Origin: Rhizobiales bacterium 32-66-11
GTDB taxonomy: Bacteria; Pseudomonadota; Alphaproteobacteria; Rhizobiales; Xanthobacteraceae
Assembly (NCBI GenBank): GCA_002304505.1
Contig: NCEH01000043.1
Span: 1-33,088, forward strand
Reading direction: 5' to 3'
Length of the DNA stretch: 33,088 bases
Shown piece by piece: positions 1 to 7,861 of the stretch (positions within the stretch are counted from its first letter, which is position 1; the number at the start of each line of letters is the position of its first letter). The position numbers were made by a program, and so were the translations under genes. The notes beneath the pieces are model-generated. The model saw only the letters and a program-made list of their open reading frames with translations, was not told the DNA's origin and ran no database searches.

Positions 1-6
1 GGTCAG

Positions 7-759
7 ATGCCGAACGAAGTCGTCAGCTATGAAGTCGAGATGCGTGGCTATGTGCTACACGCGAGCTACTTCGGGCCTCGGGATCGATCGGCGTTGCTGC
101 TGCACGGCGGCGGTAACACGGCCTCCGCAGACATATTCCCGCTTCGCGTCGATCTCGCCGAGCGCGGTATTGGTACGCTGGCATTGGATCATCGGGGCCA
201 TGGACTGACCGGCGGCGATGTACAGAAGAGTTCGCTGGCGCTGAGGGTCGACGAAGCGCGAGCAGCGATCGAGGCGGTCCGGCCGCGCAATCTGCTCGGT
301 GCGGTTTCCATGAGCATGGGAGGCTATGTCGCTGTCAGGTTGTCGCAAACCGTCTCGCTGAACGCCCTGGTCATGATCGCGCCGGCGATGTACGTCGGCC
401 AGGCGTTTACGGTGCCCTTTAGCCCGGCGTTTTCGGCCATCATCCGGCGCTACGAGAGCTGGCGCGACAGCGATGCCTTTGACATCCTGAGACGTTTCGG
501 TGGGCGGGTGCTGATCGTTGCGGGCGAAGAGGATCGAACGATCCCGGCCGGCGTGATCGAGGCTTGCGCGGACGCAATGCCTTCCGATTGCTCCGCCGTG
601 ATCTCGCTACCCGGCGTCGATCACTTCGTGATGAGCCGCCTGCGCGCGGGCCCGGCCGATCGTCTGGCCGGAATCCTGGATCGGATGGCTGCGGCCCTTC
701 TGGGAGATGATCAGGGGTGTGCCTCCGCAATATCCGCTCCGGGCCGTGCGGAAGCCTGA
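7..759 (+). CDS. alpha/beta-fold hydrolase
   Basis: A 250-residue protein of the alpha/beta hydrolase fold, probably a cytoplasmic esterase or lipase-like enzyme; no signal peptide is seen. The oxyanion-hole motif HGGG lies at residues 33-36. The nucleophile elbow is SMSMG with Ser103, a variant of GxSxG with serine in the first position. A likely acid is Asp176 in the VAGEEDR segment and the catalytic His is His206 in GVDHF, so the triad is complete. The substrate cannot be told from sequence. The ATG is six bases from the window edge and no stop separates it from the edge, so the true start could lie outside. It converges on, and slightly overlaps, the methyltransferase remnant on the other strand. 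Confidence 0.8.
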   Translation: MPNEVVSYEVEMRGYVLHASYFGPRDRSALLLHGGGNTASADIFPLRVDLAERGIGTLALDHRGHGLTGGDVQKSSLALRVDEARAAIEAVRPRNLLGAVSMSMGGYVAVRLSQTVSLNALVMIAPAMYVGQAFTVPFSPAFSAIIRRYESWRDSDAFDILRRFGGRVLIVAGEEDRTIPAGVIEACADAMPSDCSAVISLPGVDHFVMSRLRAGPADRLAGILDRMAAALLGDDQGCASAISAPGRAEA

Positions 760-1269
760 GCGGCGACGCGAAGCTCGGCATGCTCCGCCCCGATCGCCGG
801 CAACGGAAGGGCATCGTGCCTTGCCTTTTCCGCGACGAGATCGATCAGCGCAGACATGCCGGAATGCCCCACGCCTTCCTCGATCGCGCTGTCATGCGCG
901 CGAAGATGGCGGATTTCCCAATGCCCGAACGATCGGATCAGCAGGTCCTGCGTATAGAGATGATCGGCGTGCGGCGGGCCGCCGGTCCCACTCCCATTCG
1001 GCGAGATCGGCAAGCACGGTCTCCAGGGTGACGCCGCGCCGGCGGGCGAGCTCGCGCGCCTTGGCAAGGCCGACCGTCGAGGCGTCGATCGACACGACGT
1101 CGAGGCCGCGCTCGGCGAGCCAGACGCCGTTACGGCCCTCTCCATCGGCCACTGCGAGCGCCTTCATGCCTGGCTCAAGCCGGAAGGCTTGCGAGGCAAG
1201 AAAGGCGTTCGGCTCAGTCCCGAACAGATAGTCTTCACCTTCAAATCTACGATCCCAATCGTTCTCCAT
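711..1269 (-). pseudogene. TehB-like SAM-dependent methyltransferase, internally deleted
   Basis: The first ~90 codons (from 1269) read as the start of a small class I methyltransferase: an ENDWDRRF opening, then a glycine-poor SAM motif ending DGEGRNGVWLAERG, then a VVSIDAS strand. After the LAEWEW segment near 990-998 the frame no longer matches the family. The expected C-terminal part (GTGGPPHADHLYT, then GMSALIDLV) continues in a different frame down to 711. From the usual length of the family I estimate that some 60-70 codons of the middle, with the strand that follows the SAM site, are missing at the join. The product of the first frame would be a 125-residue truncated protein, almost surely inactive. 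The 3' end overlaps the convergent hydrolase gene. Confidence 0.75.
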
Positions 1270-1353
1270 GGCAGTCGTCCCAGTGGCTTGAAAGGCTTCC
1301 GGCTCGAGGAGACAGAAGCCTGTTTTTGTTAGGCAGGCATATTGTCGGTATGG

Positions 1354-2016
1354 CTAGATCACGACAACCTTCGAACCCGTCGGAACCCGGCGATAGAGGT
1401 CGATGACATCCTGGTTCATCATGCGGATGCAGCCGGAGGAAACGGCATGGCCGATCGTTTCCGGCTGGTTGGTGCCGTGAATGCGGAACAGGGTGTCCTT
1501 GCCGTTCTTGAAGAGATAGAGCGCACGGGCGCCCAACGGATTGTTGGCTCCGCCCTCCATGCCTCCGGACCATTGGGCGTATTTTTCCGGCTCGCGCCTG
1601 ATCATGTCCGGTGTGGGCGTCCACTTCGGCCATTCCTGCTTCCAGGCGATATTGGCGGTGCCCGTGAATTCCATTCCCTCGCGGCCGACGCCGACGCCAT
1701 AACGCATCGCCTTTCCGCCCTCCTGAACGAGATAGACGAAGCGGTTTTTCGTATCGACCACGATGGTGCCCGGCCGCTCGCTTGTGCGGTAGTCCACCTG
1801 CTGCCGGAGGTTCTTCGGATTGACGCGAGATGTGTCGATCGCCGCGACCGGAAACCTTTCATTGGTCTGGGCGGCGTAGCTGGCGACTGTCGCGGGCCGA
1901 TTGCGGTCAAGCGGCTGCGTGACGGCGGTTGTCGGCATCGTCGCCGTGGTGCAGCCGGCGGCGACCAGGCTGAACAGGAAGGCGGAAAACAATCCGCTCT
2001 TTTTTGATAGACTCAT
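1354..2016 (-). CDS. lipoprotein L,D-transpeptidase (YkuD family)
   Basis: A 220-residue YkuD-domain protein that should cross-link peptidoglycan stem peptides (3-3 links) or attach proteins to the wall from the periplasmic side. Residues 1-22 form a lipoprotein signal with lipobox VAAGC and lipidated Cys22. The catalytic domain covers about 82-220 and ends with the signature HGTN (His180) and SSGCIRM (catalytic Cys196). The domain is complete. It lies 104 bases behind the tlpA-like gene and is probably the last gene of the dsbD transcription unit; no promoter of its own was recognised. Known biology: in E. coli the single cysteine of such enzymes is a substrate of DsbG, which makes the neighbourhood telling. 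Confidence 0.9.
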   Translation of the reverse strand: MSLSKKSGLFSAFLFSLVAAGCTTATMPTTAVTQPLDRNRPATVASYAAQTNERFPVAAIDTSRVNPKNLRQQVDYRTSERPGTIVVDTKNRFVYLVQEGGKAMRYGVGVGREGMEFTGTANIAWKQEWPKWTPTPDMIRREPEKYAQWSGGMEGGANNPLGARALYLFKNGKDTLFRIHGTNQPETIGHAVSSGCIRMMNQDVIDLYRRVPTGSKVVVI

Positions 2017-2120
2017 TTCGATTCACGCATCGTTGTCCGCGCTCCGGTCAGGGAATGCGGATGGTTCAGGTTCGGGGTTAAGGGAACGGGCCGCCCGCCA
2101 TCGGATCGGGCAGGCAGGCA

Positions 2121-2924
2121 TCATGTCGAGCCTCCAAGCCTCTCGATGGCGGCATTGAGCGCCTCGCGCGAGATCTCGCCCATGTGCATGGAGGCGAGTG
2201 TCCCGTCGGCTCTGAGGAACAGGGTGATGGGAAGTCCCATGCTTCCGTAGTGGCGGGGGATCTGCATCGACTGGTCGAGCAGGACGCGATCGAGCTTGAG
2301 GTTTTCTTTTGCGAGATAGGCACGGATCGTTTCCGAGCCTTCGCCCTGATTGACGAAGAGGAAGGCGACGTCATCACGGCTTGCGGCGACTTCCGCCAGC
2401 AGCGGCATTTCCCTGCGGCATGGCGGGCACCAGCTCGCCCAGAGATTGACGACAGCGGGTTTGCCGATCACGTCGCTGACCGCGAGCGGAGGACCGTCCA
2501 TTTGCTGAAGCGCGATTGTCGGGGCGGGCTGACCGAGCGTGGCCTGGGTGAGTTGGGTCACGCCGACCCACAGCACGAGGCTGAGGCCGAGGGCCCCTGC
2601 GGCAGCAAGCCCGGCCTTGAGCGAGCGGATGAAGAACACGCTGACGAGCAGCACGCCGACAAAGCCGGCAATCGGCTGGAAGCCGCCCTGCCAGAAGGCG
2701 AAGATCCGCATGGGCTCGGCCGCGAAGCTTTGCCAATGCAGCGCGACATGACCAAGGCGGGCAGCGACCAGGCCGCCGATCAGCGCCCAGGTCGACCATT
2801 GACCGATGATAGGGTCGACGCGGCGCGCGAGGATCGACGTCGCGATCGTGAAGGTGAAGATGCCGAGAACGGCCGCGAATTGCTCCGAGGCGAAGACGAA
2901 AGGCCCAATCGCGATGGCGTTCAT
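2121..2924 (-). CDS. TlpA-like thioredoxin with Lgt-like membrane domain
   Basis: A 267-residue protein with two parts. Residues 1-130 are hydrophobic with several membrane segments and resemble prolipoprotein diacylglyceryl transferase (GGLVAARLGHV, then FWQGGFQPIAG), but the HGG motif expected in active Lgt is replaced, so transferase activity is unlikely. Residues 131-267 are a TlpA/ScsD-type thioredoxin domain facing the periplasm, with active site WCPPC (Cys166, Cys169) and the cis-proline region GLPITLF. It probably passes reducing power to periplasmic partners. Its ATG overlaps the dsbD stop codon (ATGA), so the two are translated as a couple and DsbD is the natural electron donor (inference). 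Confidence 0.85.
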   Translation of the reverse strand: MNAIAIGPFVFASEQFAAVLGIFTFTIATSILARRVDPIIGQWSTWALIGGLVAARLGHVALHWQSFAAEPMRIFAFWQGGFQPIAGFVGVLLVSVFFIRSLKAGLAAAGALGLSLVLWVGVTQLTQATLGQPAPTIALQQMDGPPLAVSDVIGKPAVVNLWASWCPPCRREMPLLAEVAASRDDVAFLFVNQGEGSETIRAYLAKENLKLDRVLLDQSMQIPRHYGSMGLPITLFLRADGTLASMHMGEISREALNAAIERLGGST

Positions 2925-4810
2925 CGCACCGTCCCGGTCTTGTCGGACCCAATCTGCTCAACAGAGGCTTGCAAGGTCGCTTTGGTCACATCTCCCACAA
3001 GCCGCGTTCCGGTCGCCTCTCGCCCTTCGGGATCGACGAAGATCATCGTCGGCGGACCGACCACCTGAAGGCCCTGCATGATCTGCCGCTGTTCCGGCGT
3101 GTTGCCGCTGACATCGAGCTTGATGAGATTGAAGCGGGCGAGCGTGGACTGGACGGCGGGATCGGACAGGACGCTGCGGTCTATGACGGCGCAGGTTACG
3201 CACCAGTCCGCGGTGACGTAGAGCAGGCTCGGTTTACCGTTCCGTCCCGCGATTTCCGTCTGAAGCTCGGCGGGCGTGCCCGCGCTGCGGAAGGCAAGCG
3301 CTTCCGAAGAACCGGGAGCGCCTCCGGTTCCGGCCGCAAGGTTGGCGAGAGGCCGGAAGGGATCTCCGGCACCGCTGGCAGCCCCGACGGCCAGCACGAT
3401 GCCATAGAGTGCAGCCGCGATGCCGGCGGCCTTTGCCGCCCGCCGCCGCCCCGAAGCATCCGGCCCGATCGTATCGAAGGCGCCCAGCCAGACCGCAAGA
3501 CCGATCGCGAATAGGGCCCAGAGCGCAAGGCCCGCTTCTGCCGGGATGATGCGCGAGACCATCCAGATGGCGGTCGCCACGAAGACGAACCCGAACGCCT
3601 GCCGGACGACGGTCATCCACGCTCCCGCTTTGGGCAGCGCCTTCGGGCCGAGTGTGCCGAAAGCGATCAGCGGAATGCCCTTGCCCAGGCCAAGCGCGAA
3701 GAGGGATGCTGCCCCGAGCGCGACGTCGCCGGTCTGGGCGATGTAGATCAGAGCACCGGCGAGCGGCGCGGTCACGCAAGGCCCGACGATCAGTGCCGAG
3801 GTGAAGCCGAGCAGCCCGGCCGAGGCCAAAGAGCCGCGATTGCCCTGACCGAGCCGGCCGATGGCATTGACCCAGGCCGATGGCAGTTGCAGTTCGAACA
3901 GCCCGAACATCGACAAGGCCAGCACGACGAAGAGCACGGAGACCGCGCCGATGGCGAGCGGCGACTGAAGCGCCATCTGCAAATTCTGTCCGGACCAGGC
4001 TGCCGCCACGCCGAGCAGGCCCAACGCGCTTGCCATCGCCAGCACGTAGGCAAGCGACAGGGTGAAGCCCCTCAGCGCGGTGACGGACTCGCCCTGGCGC
4101 GCGATCGCTCCGGCAAGGATCGGGTACATCGGGAAGACGCATGGGGTGAAGGCGAGCAGCACGCCGAACAGCATGAAGCTTGCCAGAACCATTGCGACGC
4201 CGCCGTCCTTCAGCAGCGAACCGATCATGCCGCCATTGTCGGCCGCGATGGAAATGCCGGTCTCGTTTCCGGTCGCCGGCCCGCTCGCAGGAGTCGTGAC
4301 GGCCGGGGTCGTCCACTCGTTCGCCTGCGTCGCCGGGGCGCGCTCCTCCGGATCGGTTACGGCAAGCGTCGTCGCATCGACATGGCGCACGATCGGCGGA
4401 TAGCAGATGCCGTGGTCCTGGCATCCCTGATAGCGGACTTCGAGCGGAGCGGATGCCGAGGCATCAAGGGGAAGCACTGCGGCGACGTGATCGTGAAAGA
4501 CGGTCGAGGGGCCGAAGGTCGGGTCGTCCTTGCTCTGGCCGTTCCCCTGGAGCTCGGGAACCGGAAGATCCGAGCCGCTGCGAGCGAAGCTGAATTTGTC
4601 CTGGTACAGGTAGTATCCCGGCGCGATCGTCCATCGAATCTGGACGCTACCGTCGTTTTGTCGTGTCGCCGAGAGTTTGAACGCCTGATCGACGGGAAGC
4701 GGCATTCCACCCGAAGACGTCACCTGCGCCGATGCCGGTGTGATCGACAGCGCTGCAAACGCCATGATCATGGCCGCGAGAATGACGGACCAGACAGTTC
4801 TTGAAGGCAA
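2921..4810 (-). CDS. dsbD: thiol:disulfide interchange protein DsbD
   Basis: Inner-membrane reductant conduit that carries electrons from cytoplasmic thioredoxin to periplasmic thiol proteins. With the start chosen here it has 629 residues. A signal peptide (1-28, ending ASA) is followed by the N-terminal domain with Cys130 and Cys136 in QGCQDHGIC. Then come eight or so membrane segments with the paired cysteines Cys224 (FTPCVFP) and Cys345 (VGPCVTAP), and a C-terminal thioredoxin domain with WCVTC (Cys537, Cys540). All six functional cysteines are present. I chose a TTG start because GGGAG lies six bases before it and it gives a proper basic signal peptide; the open frame continues upstream to 4966 but would run through the putative regulator box. 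First gene of a unit with the tlpA-like gene. Confidence 0.92.
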   Translation of the reverse strand: MPSRTVWSVILAAMIMAFAALSITPASAQVTSSGGMPLPVDQAFKLSATRQNDGSVQIRWTIAPGYYLYQDKFSFARSGSDLPVPELQGNGQSKDDPTFGPSTVFHDHVAAVLPLDASASAPLEVRYQGCQDHGICYPPIVRHVDATTLAVTDPEERAPATQANEWTTPAVTTPASGPATGNETGISIAADNGGMIGSLLKDGGVAMVLASFMLFGVLLAFTPCVFPMYPILAGAIARQGESVTALRGFTLSLAYVLAMASALGLLGVAAAWSGQNLQMALQSPLAIGAVSVLFVVLALSMFGLFELQLPSAWVNAIGRLGQGNRGSLASAGLLGFTSALIVGPCVTAPLAGALIYIAQTGDVALGAASLFALGLGKGIPLIAFGTLGPKALPKAGAWMTVVRQAFGFVFVATAIWMVSRIIPAEAGLALWALFAIGLAVWLGAFDTIGPDASGRRRAAKAAGIAAALYGIVLAVGAASGAGDPFRPLANLAAGTGGAPGSSEALAFRSAGTPAELQTEIAGRNGKPSLLYVTADWCVTCAVIDRSVLSDPAVQSTLARFNLIKLDVSGNTPEQRQIMQGLQVVGPPTMIFVDPEGREATGTRLVGDVTKATLQASVEQIGSDKTGTVR

Positions 4811-4859
4811 TGCACGCTCCCGCTTGACGTTACGACGGCGGGAGAGGTCGGATCGGCAG

Positions 4860-4876
4860 CTTAAGGCAGACTTAAG
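4860..4876 (-). promoter_or_regulatory. PmrA-type box upstream of dsbD
   Basis: Direct repeat CTTAAGGCAGACTTAAG (plus strand), two CTTAAG half-sites with an 11-base period, 49 bases before the TTG start of dsbD and behind the end of dsbG. It fits the published PmrA/BasR box form (C/T)TTAA(G/T)-N5-(C/T)TTAA(G/T). The half-site is a palindrome, so direction is set by the gene downstream. No clear -10 was recognised. Confidence 0.75.
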
Positions 4877-4919
4877 GGCATCTTTATTCGTTGGATGTAG
4901 GAAAACCCCGCCGAAACGC

Positions 4920-5702
4920 CTAGAGCGGCCCGAACAAAGCTTCCAGAGCGGCTCCTCGGGGTGCACCGCTTTGAAGGATCAGTTCGCCATCGCTGCCTTG
5001 CGCGACGAGGCCGGGCGTACCGCTAAAGCCAAGCCGCCTCATCAGCTCAACATTGCCGGTGAGCTTGGTGTTGGTCTCCGGCGAGATCTTCGCCAGCGGG
5101 GCAATCCCGCCGGAGCCGTGGTTCATCTCGTTTTGCGTCAAGGCGGCTTGCGGATCGGCGGCTTCGATGATTGCGGCTGCCTTCGCAGCCGAGTCTGCCC
5201 GGATCACACCCACCATGACGTGGCGAAGCTGGACCTTGCCGGCCTCCACCCATGGCCGCGCCGAACGCCATAGCTCATTGCAAAATGGGCAATTGGCGTC
5301 GGTGAATGCGTAGACGACGCGCTCCGCATTCGGATTGCCGTCCTGAACCCAGGCCGCGGCTTCAAGCGCTCCCCAGGCCTCCCGCTGCATCGGCTCGCTC
5401 GTTGCCTGCTTCAACGCGGCGTCGGCAACAGAATCGCCCTTGGCATCGATCAGGGTGCCGATCAGCGCATAATTGGCGTCGGGCATGATGTAGACGGCCA
5501 GCGGCTGCGTGCCCGAGCTCGCGGCATAGGCCTGCAATCCGCCCGGCACCTCCAGGGGGCCGTGGATAGTCAGGCCCTGGCTCTTCAGCGACGCAAGGAT
5601 CGCCTCGGAGTTGCTTGCCGTCTGTAACGAGGCCGTTTCAGTATTGTCGTTGCAGCCGGCGAGCATCGTTGCGAGCGCGATGGCGGGTAGAAGCTTTTTC
5701 AT
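4920..5702 (-). CDS. dsbG: DsbG/DsbC-like periplasmic thiol reductase, lipoprotein
   Basis: A 260-residue DsbG/DsbC-type protein. In E. coli DsbG keeps single cysteines of periplasmic proteins, notably L,D-transpeptidases, reduced, and DsbD recharges it. The signal is of lipoprotein type with lipobox MLAGC and Cys17, so it would be membrane-anchored, unlike soluble E. coli DsbG. An N-terminal dimerisation-like region (about 30-110) is followed by a thioredoxin domain with active site ANCPFC (Cys138, Cys141) and the cis-proline stretch GFSGTPGLV. I chose the ATG of MKKLLPA because it begins the signal peptide; upstream extension adds unrelated residues. It has its own box (5764-5780), so it seems to be transcribed separately from the transpeptidase gene upstream. 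Confidence 0.88.
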   Translation of the reverse strand: MKKLLPAIALATMLAGCNDNTETASLQTASNSEAILASLKSQGLTIHGPLEVPGGLQAYAASSGTQPLAVYIMPDANYALIGTLIDAKGDSVADAALKQATSEPMQREAWGALEAAAWVQDGNPNAERVVYAFTDANCPFCNELWRSARPWVEAGKVQLRHVMVGVIRADSAAKAAAIIEAADPQAALTQNEMNHGSGGIAPLAKISPETNTKLTGNVELMRRLGFSGTPGLVAQGSDGELILQSGAPRGAALEALFGPL

Positions 5703-5763
5703 TCGTGAGGCACCAGTCGATGTTATGGACAGATCTGAATGTCTGCTGCCTTTTGCCTGCGAG

Positions 5764-5780
5764 CTTAAGGCAGCATTAAG
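5764..5780 (-). promoter_or_regulatory. PmrA-type box upstream of dsbG
   Basis: Repeat CTTAAGGCAGCATTAAG (plus strand); the second half-site has A for C. The period is 11 bases. It lies 61 bases before the dsbG ATG and 20 bases past the stop of the transpeptidase gene, so it sits in the short gap between the two genes. Confidence 0.72.
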
Positions 5781-5800
5781 CTCCGCCGCGGCGTTTGCCG

Positions 5801-6979
5801 TCACGAGCCGTCCACCAGAGAATAGATGTCTTTCCTGAACTGCGCCGGCCCCGCCGGAACGCCCCAGGCAGTGATGTAGACGAAGTGGACCGGAACGGGA
5901 TTGGTGATCGCGACGTCCCGGCGCTGACCATTGGTCAGGAATTCCGCGACGGCCTCGGTAGACCAACCCGGCGTATCCTTGAGCAGCCAGGTCACGAATT
6001 CCGGAATGCGCTGAACCCTGACGCAGCCGGATGAGTGAAAGCGGCTGGCATCGCCGAACAGGCCCGGGTCGGGCGTGTCGTGAAGATAGACCGAATGTTG
6101 ATTGGCGAAGTTGATGCGGACACGTCCAAGGGCATTGCGGCTCCCCGGCTCCTGCCGGAATACGTAGTTGGTCGCCTCGTCGGTGCTCCAGTCAATGCTC
6201 GACGGCGACACTTCTTTCCAGTTGCCGGTGTAAATACGCATCCCCATACGCGTCAGGTAATCCGAGTCCCTGCGGATGATCGGGATGAGATCGCGGCGGA
6301 TGATGCTTTTCGGCACATGCCAATAGGGATTGAAGTTAATCTCGTGGATCTTGCTCGAAAGCAGCGGCGTCGCGCGATTGGGCTGACCGACGACGGCCGA
6401 CTGGCGAAGCACCACGGCGCCATCTTCGACCATCTCGATCTGCGCCGAGGGAACGTTGACCGTCACCTGGCGACGATCGTCGACCAGAGCGGCCTGCAAT
6501 CTGGGAATATTCGCAGTGAGGCTCCGCGCCCTGTCTGCCGCCGGACGGTTGAGCGCCTCGAACGTGGCAGCGCCCGCCACCCCGTCCACGGTGAGGCCAT
6601 GCCGCGCCTGAAACCTGCGAATGGCGGCGTCGACGAAGCTGTCGACGACGGTGCCCGCGCCATATTGCGTCGCCAGGTCGCCCGTCACAGCGAGGCGTTG
6701 GCGCAGCCAGGAAACGTCGTTGCCCTGCGCGCCAAGGGAAAGCCGTTGCGTGAACGGATAGGCCGGCCATCCGCCTTCCGCCGCCCAACCGGCGTAGGTT
6801 TCGGAGGCAATCCGCGTCGCGTGCAATGTCGTCGCCGAGAGCAGCGGCGTTTCCACGTCCTGCAGGCCATCCATACGGGCGCTTGCCGTGTCGAAGGCCC
6901 CCTCCCAGTCGCGAGCGGACGCAGTGGAGAAGGTCGCGGATGCCAGCCCGCCGATCAGAAGAGAGCGTCGGTCCAGCAT
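5801..6979 (-). CDS. L,D-transpeptidase with peptidoglycan-binding domain (YcbB/LdtD-like)
   Basis: A 392-residue periplasmic L,D-transpeptidase. The N-terminus (DRRSLLIGGLASATFS) is a signal with twin arginines, Tat-like. Residues about 80-145 form a PG_binding_1 domain (SLGAQGNDVSWLRQRL to GLTVDGVAGAATFEAL). The YkuD domain follows from about 170 with His300 in LHDTP and the catalytic motif FHSSGCVRV (Cys319). The domain layout is that of the large LdtD group. The ATG used overlaps the stop of the upstream dsbA-like gene by one base (TGATG); a TTG one codon earlier is possible. It forms a two-gene unit with that gene. The single catalytic cysteine is the kind of residue DsbG protects. Confidence 0.9.
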   Translation of the reverse strand: MLDRRSLLIGGLASATFSTASARDWEGAFDTASARMDGLQDVETPLLSATTLHATRIASETYAGWAAEGGWPAYPFTQRLSLGAQGNDVSWLRQRLAVTGDLATQYGAGTVVDSFVDAAIRRFQARHGLTVDGVAGAATFEALNRPAADRARSLTANIPRLQAALVDDRRQVTVNVPSAQIEMVEDGAVVLRQSAVVGQPNRATPLLSSKIHEINFNPYWHVPKSIIRRDLIPIIRRDSDYLTRMGMRIYTGNWKEVSPSSIDWSTDEATNYVFRQEPGSRNALGRVRINFANQHSVYLHDTPDPGLFGDASRFHSSGCVRVQRIPEFVTWLLKDTPGWSTEAVAEFLTNGQRRDVAITNPVPVHFVYITAWGVPAGPAQFRKDIYSLVDGS

Positions 6980-7578
6980 CAAGTCCGTTTCCCCCTCGCT
7001 TCGAGAACTGCCTGGGCAAGGCCGGTTGGATCGAGGACACCACCGTAGATCTTCGTACCGATGGCGAATGAGGGCGTACCGGCCAGGCCGAATGCCTTGG
7101 CCATGCGGTCGTTGCGCGACAAGGTTTCGGCTACCGCTTCAGGTGAGTGAGCTGGCGTGAGACTTTTGACGCTGGCGTCCTCAAGCACTTCGATGACATC
7201 GTTCTCGGTGAGCCGTCCTTCCGTACCCATCAGCGCCTCGTGGGCGCGGCCGTAGGCCTGTGGATCGAGGGCCAGAACACGCTCGGCTGCAAACCGCGAC
7301 GCTTCGCCAAAGATCGGCCAGTCGCGCATCATGAGGCGCAGATTGCCGTCGTCGCTGACGAACTTCTTGAGCTCTGGATAGGTGCTTTTGCAAAATGGGC
7401 ATTGGTAGTCGAAGAACTCGACAATCGTGATGTCGCCATCCGGATTGCCGAGCACCGGCGTCACCGGATCGGAAAACACCTCCTCACGGGACGGCTGCCG
7501 GGCAGCGACGTGCGTGACGGTCGCAGGGATCGCCAAGAGCGCAACGGTCGAAATCAGAAAACATCGTCGTGACTGCAT
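6979..7578 (-). CDS. DsbA/ScsC-like thiol oxidoreductase
   Basis: A 199-residue periplasmic thioredoxin-fold protein of the DsbA/Com1/ScsC group. The leader starts MQSRRCFLI, close to the Tat consensus SRRxFLK, and ends near residue 26 (HVAA). The segment DPVTPVLGNPDGDITIVEF is typical of the group. The active site is YQCPFC (Cys60, Cys63) with cis-Pro in GLAGTPSFAIG. The start is supported by GGAGG nine bases upstream. It leads the unit with the L,D-transpeptidase and is preceded by a PmrA-type box. No DsbB partner is seen in the window, so whether it oxidises, or is kept reduced by DsbD as ScsC is by ScsB, is open. Confidence 0.88.
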   Translation of the reverse strand: MQSRRCFLISTVALLAIPATVTHVAARQPSREEVFSDPVTPVLGNPDGDITIVEFFDYQCPFCKSTYPELKKFVSDDGNLRLMMRDWPIFGEASRFAAERVLALDPQAYGRAHEALMGTEGRLTENDVIEVLEDASVKSLTPAHSPEAVAETLSRNDRMAKAFGLAGTPSFAIGTKIYGGVLDPTGLAQAVLEARGKRT

Positions 7579-7623
7579 TCATTCGGTCCTCCGTGGGCTT
7601 TCGGACCGAAACGCAGTTGCAAG

Positions 7624-7640
7624 CTTAAGCTAGCCTTAAG
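7624..7640 (-). promoter_or_regulatory. PmrA-type box upstream of the dsbA-like/L,D-transpeptidase unit
   Basis: Repeat CTTAAGCTAGCCTTAAG (plus strand), two perfect half-sites with an 11-base period, 45 bases before the dsbA-like ATG. There is no gene on the other side in the opposite direction, so it must serve the minus-strand unit. Confidence 0.75.
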
Positions 7641-7679
7641 TGGATACGCCGACGGTTCTCTCACACCGCTTGTATCCTC

Positions 7680-7800
7680 TTTGGTCCCGTGGGCGCCAAG
7701 AATGCGCTGGCGCTACGGTAGAGAACCACGGGCCAAGAGAATGATGACCGGGGGCTCGAAAACACGGAGGACGTATATGCGCGGGTCAAATCCGGAAACG
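7680..7800 (-). pseudogene. decayed 3' end of a second TauE/SafE gene
   Basis: Read on the minus strand, this stretch gives DPRIYVLRVFEPPVIILLA and then, after one extra base, VVLYRSASAFLAP. The intact TauE/SafE protein encoded at 8815-9594 ends with LNRVFAALIFVVAAYVLYRS followed by AGAF, and the spacing from RVF to LYRS agrees (11 codons plus one base). The DNA near 7715-7735 also resembles 8830-8850. It is therefore probably the frameshifted tail of a lost paralogue. No start or upstream body is visible. The match is short, so confidence is moderate. Confidence 0.45.
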
Positions 7801-7861
7801 TGCATTTGTGAGTCGGGGATGCGCGGCACCCCCTCTTGAGGCGGTCGCTCGGATTCACCGA

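Noticed and set aside
1318..1338. GCCTG/CAGGC hairpin after the first L,D-transpeptidase gene
   Set aside because: Short stem, long loop and no U-tract; too weak to call a terminator.
2078..2082. TTAAG upstream of the lipoprotein L,D-transpeptidase
   Set aside because: No second half-site 11 bases to either side, so not counted as a PmrA-type box.
4811..4966. Longer dsbD start at 4966
   Set aside because: It would translate through the PmrA-type box and place 52 unrelated residues before a normal signal peptide. The TTG at 4810 has a good ribosome site.
7777..7839. 20-codon plus-strand ORF with GGAGG six bases before its ATG
   Set aside because: It overlaps the TauE/SafE remnant on the other strand, has no recognisable family and could arise by chance; it holds a CIC motif but nothing else supports it.
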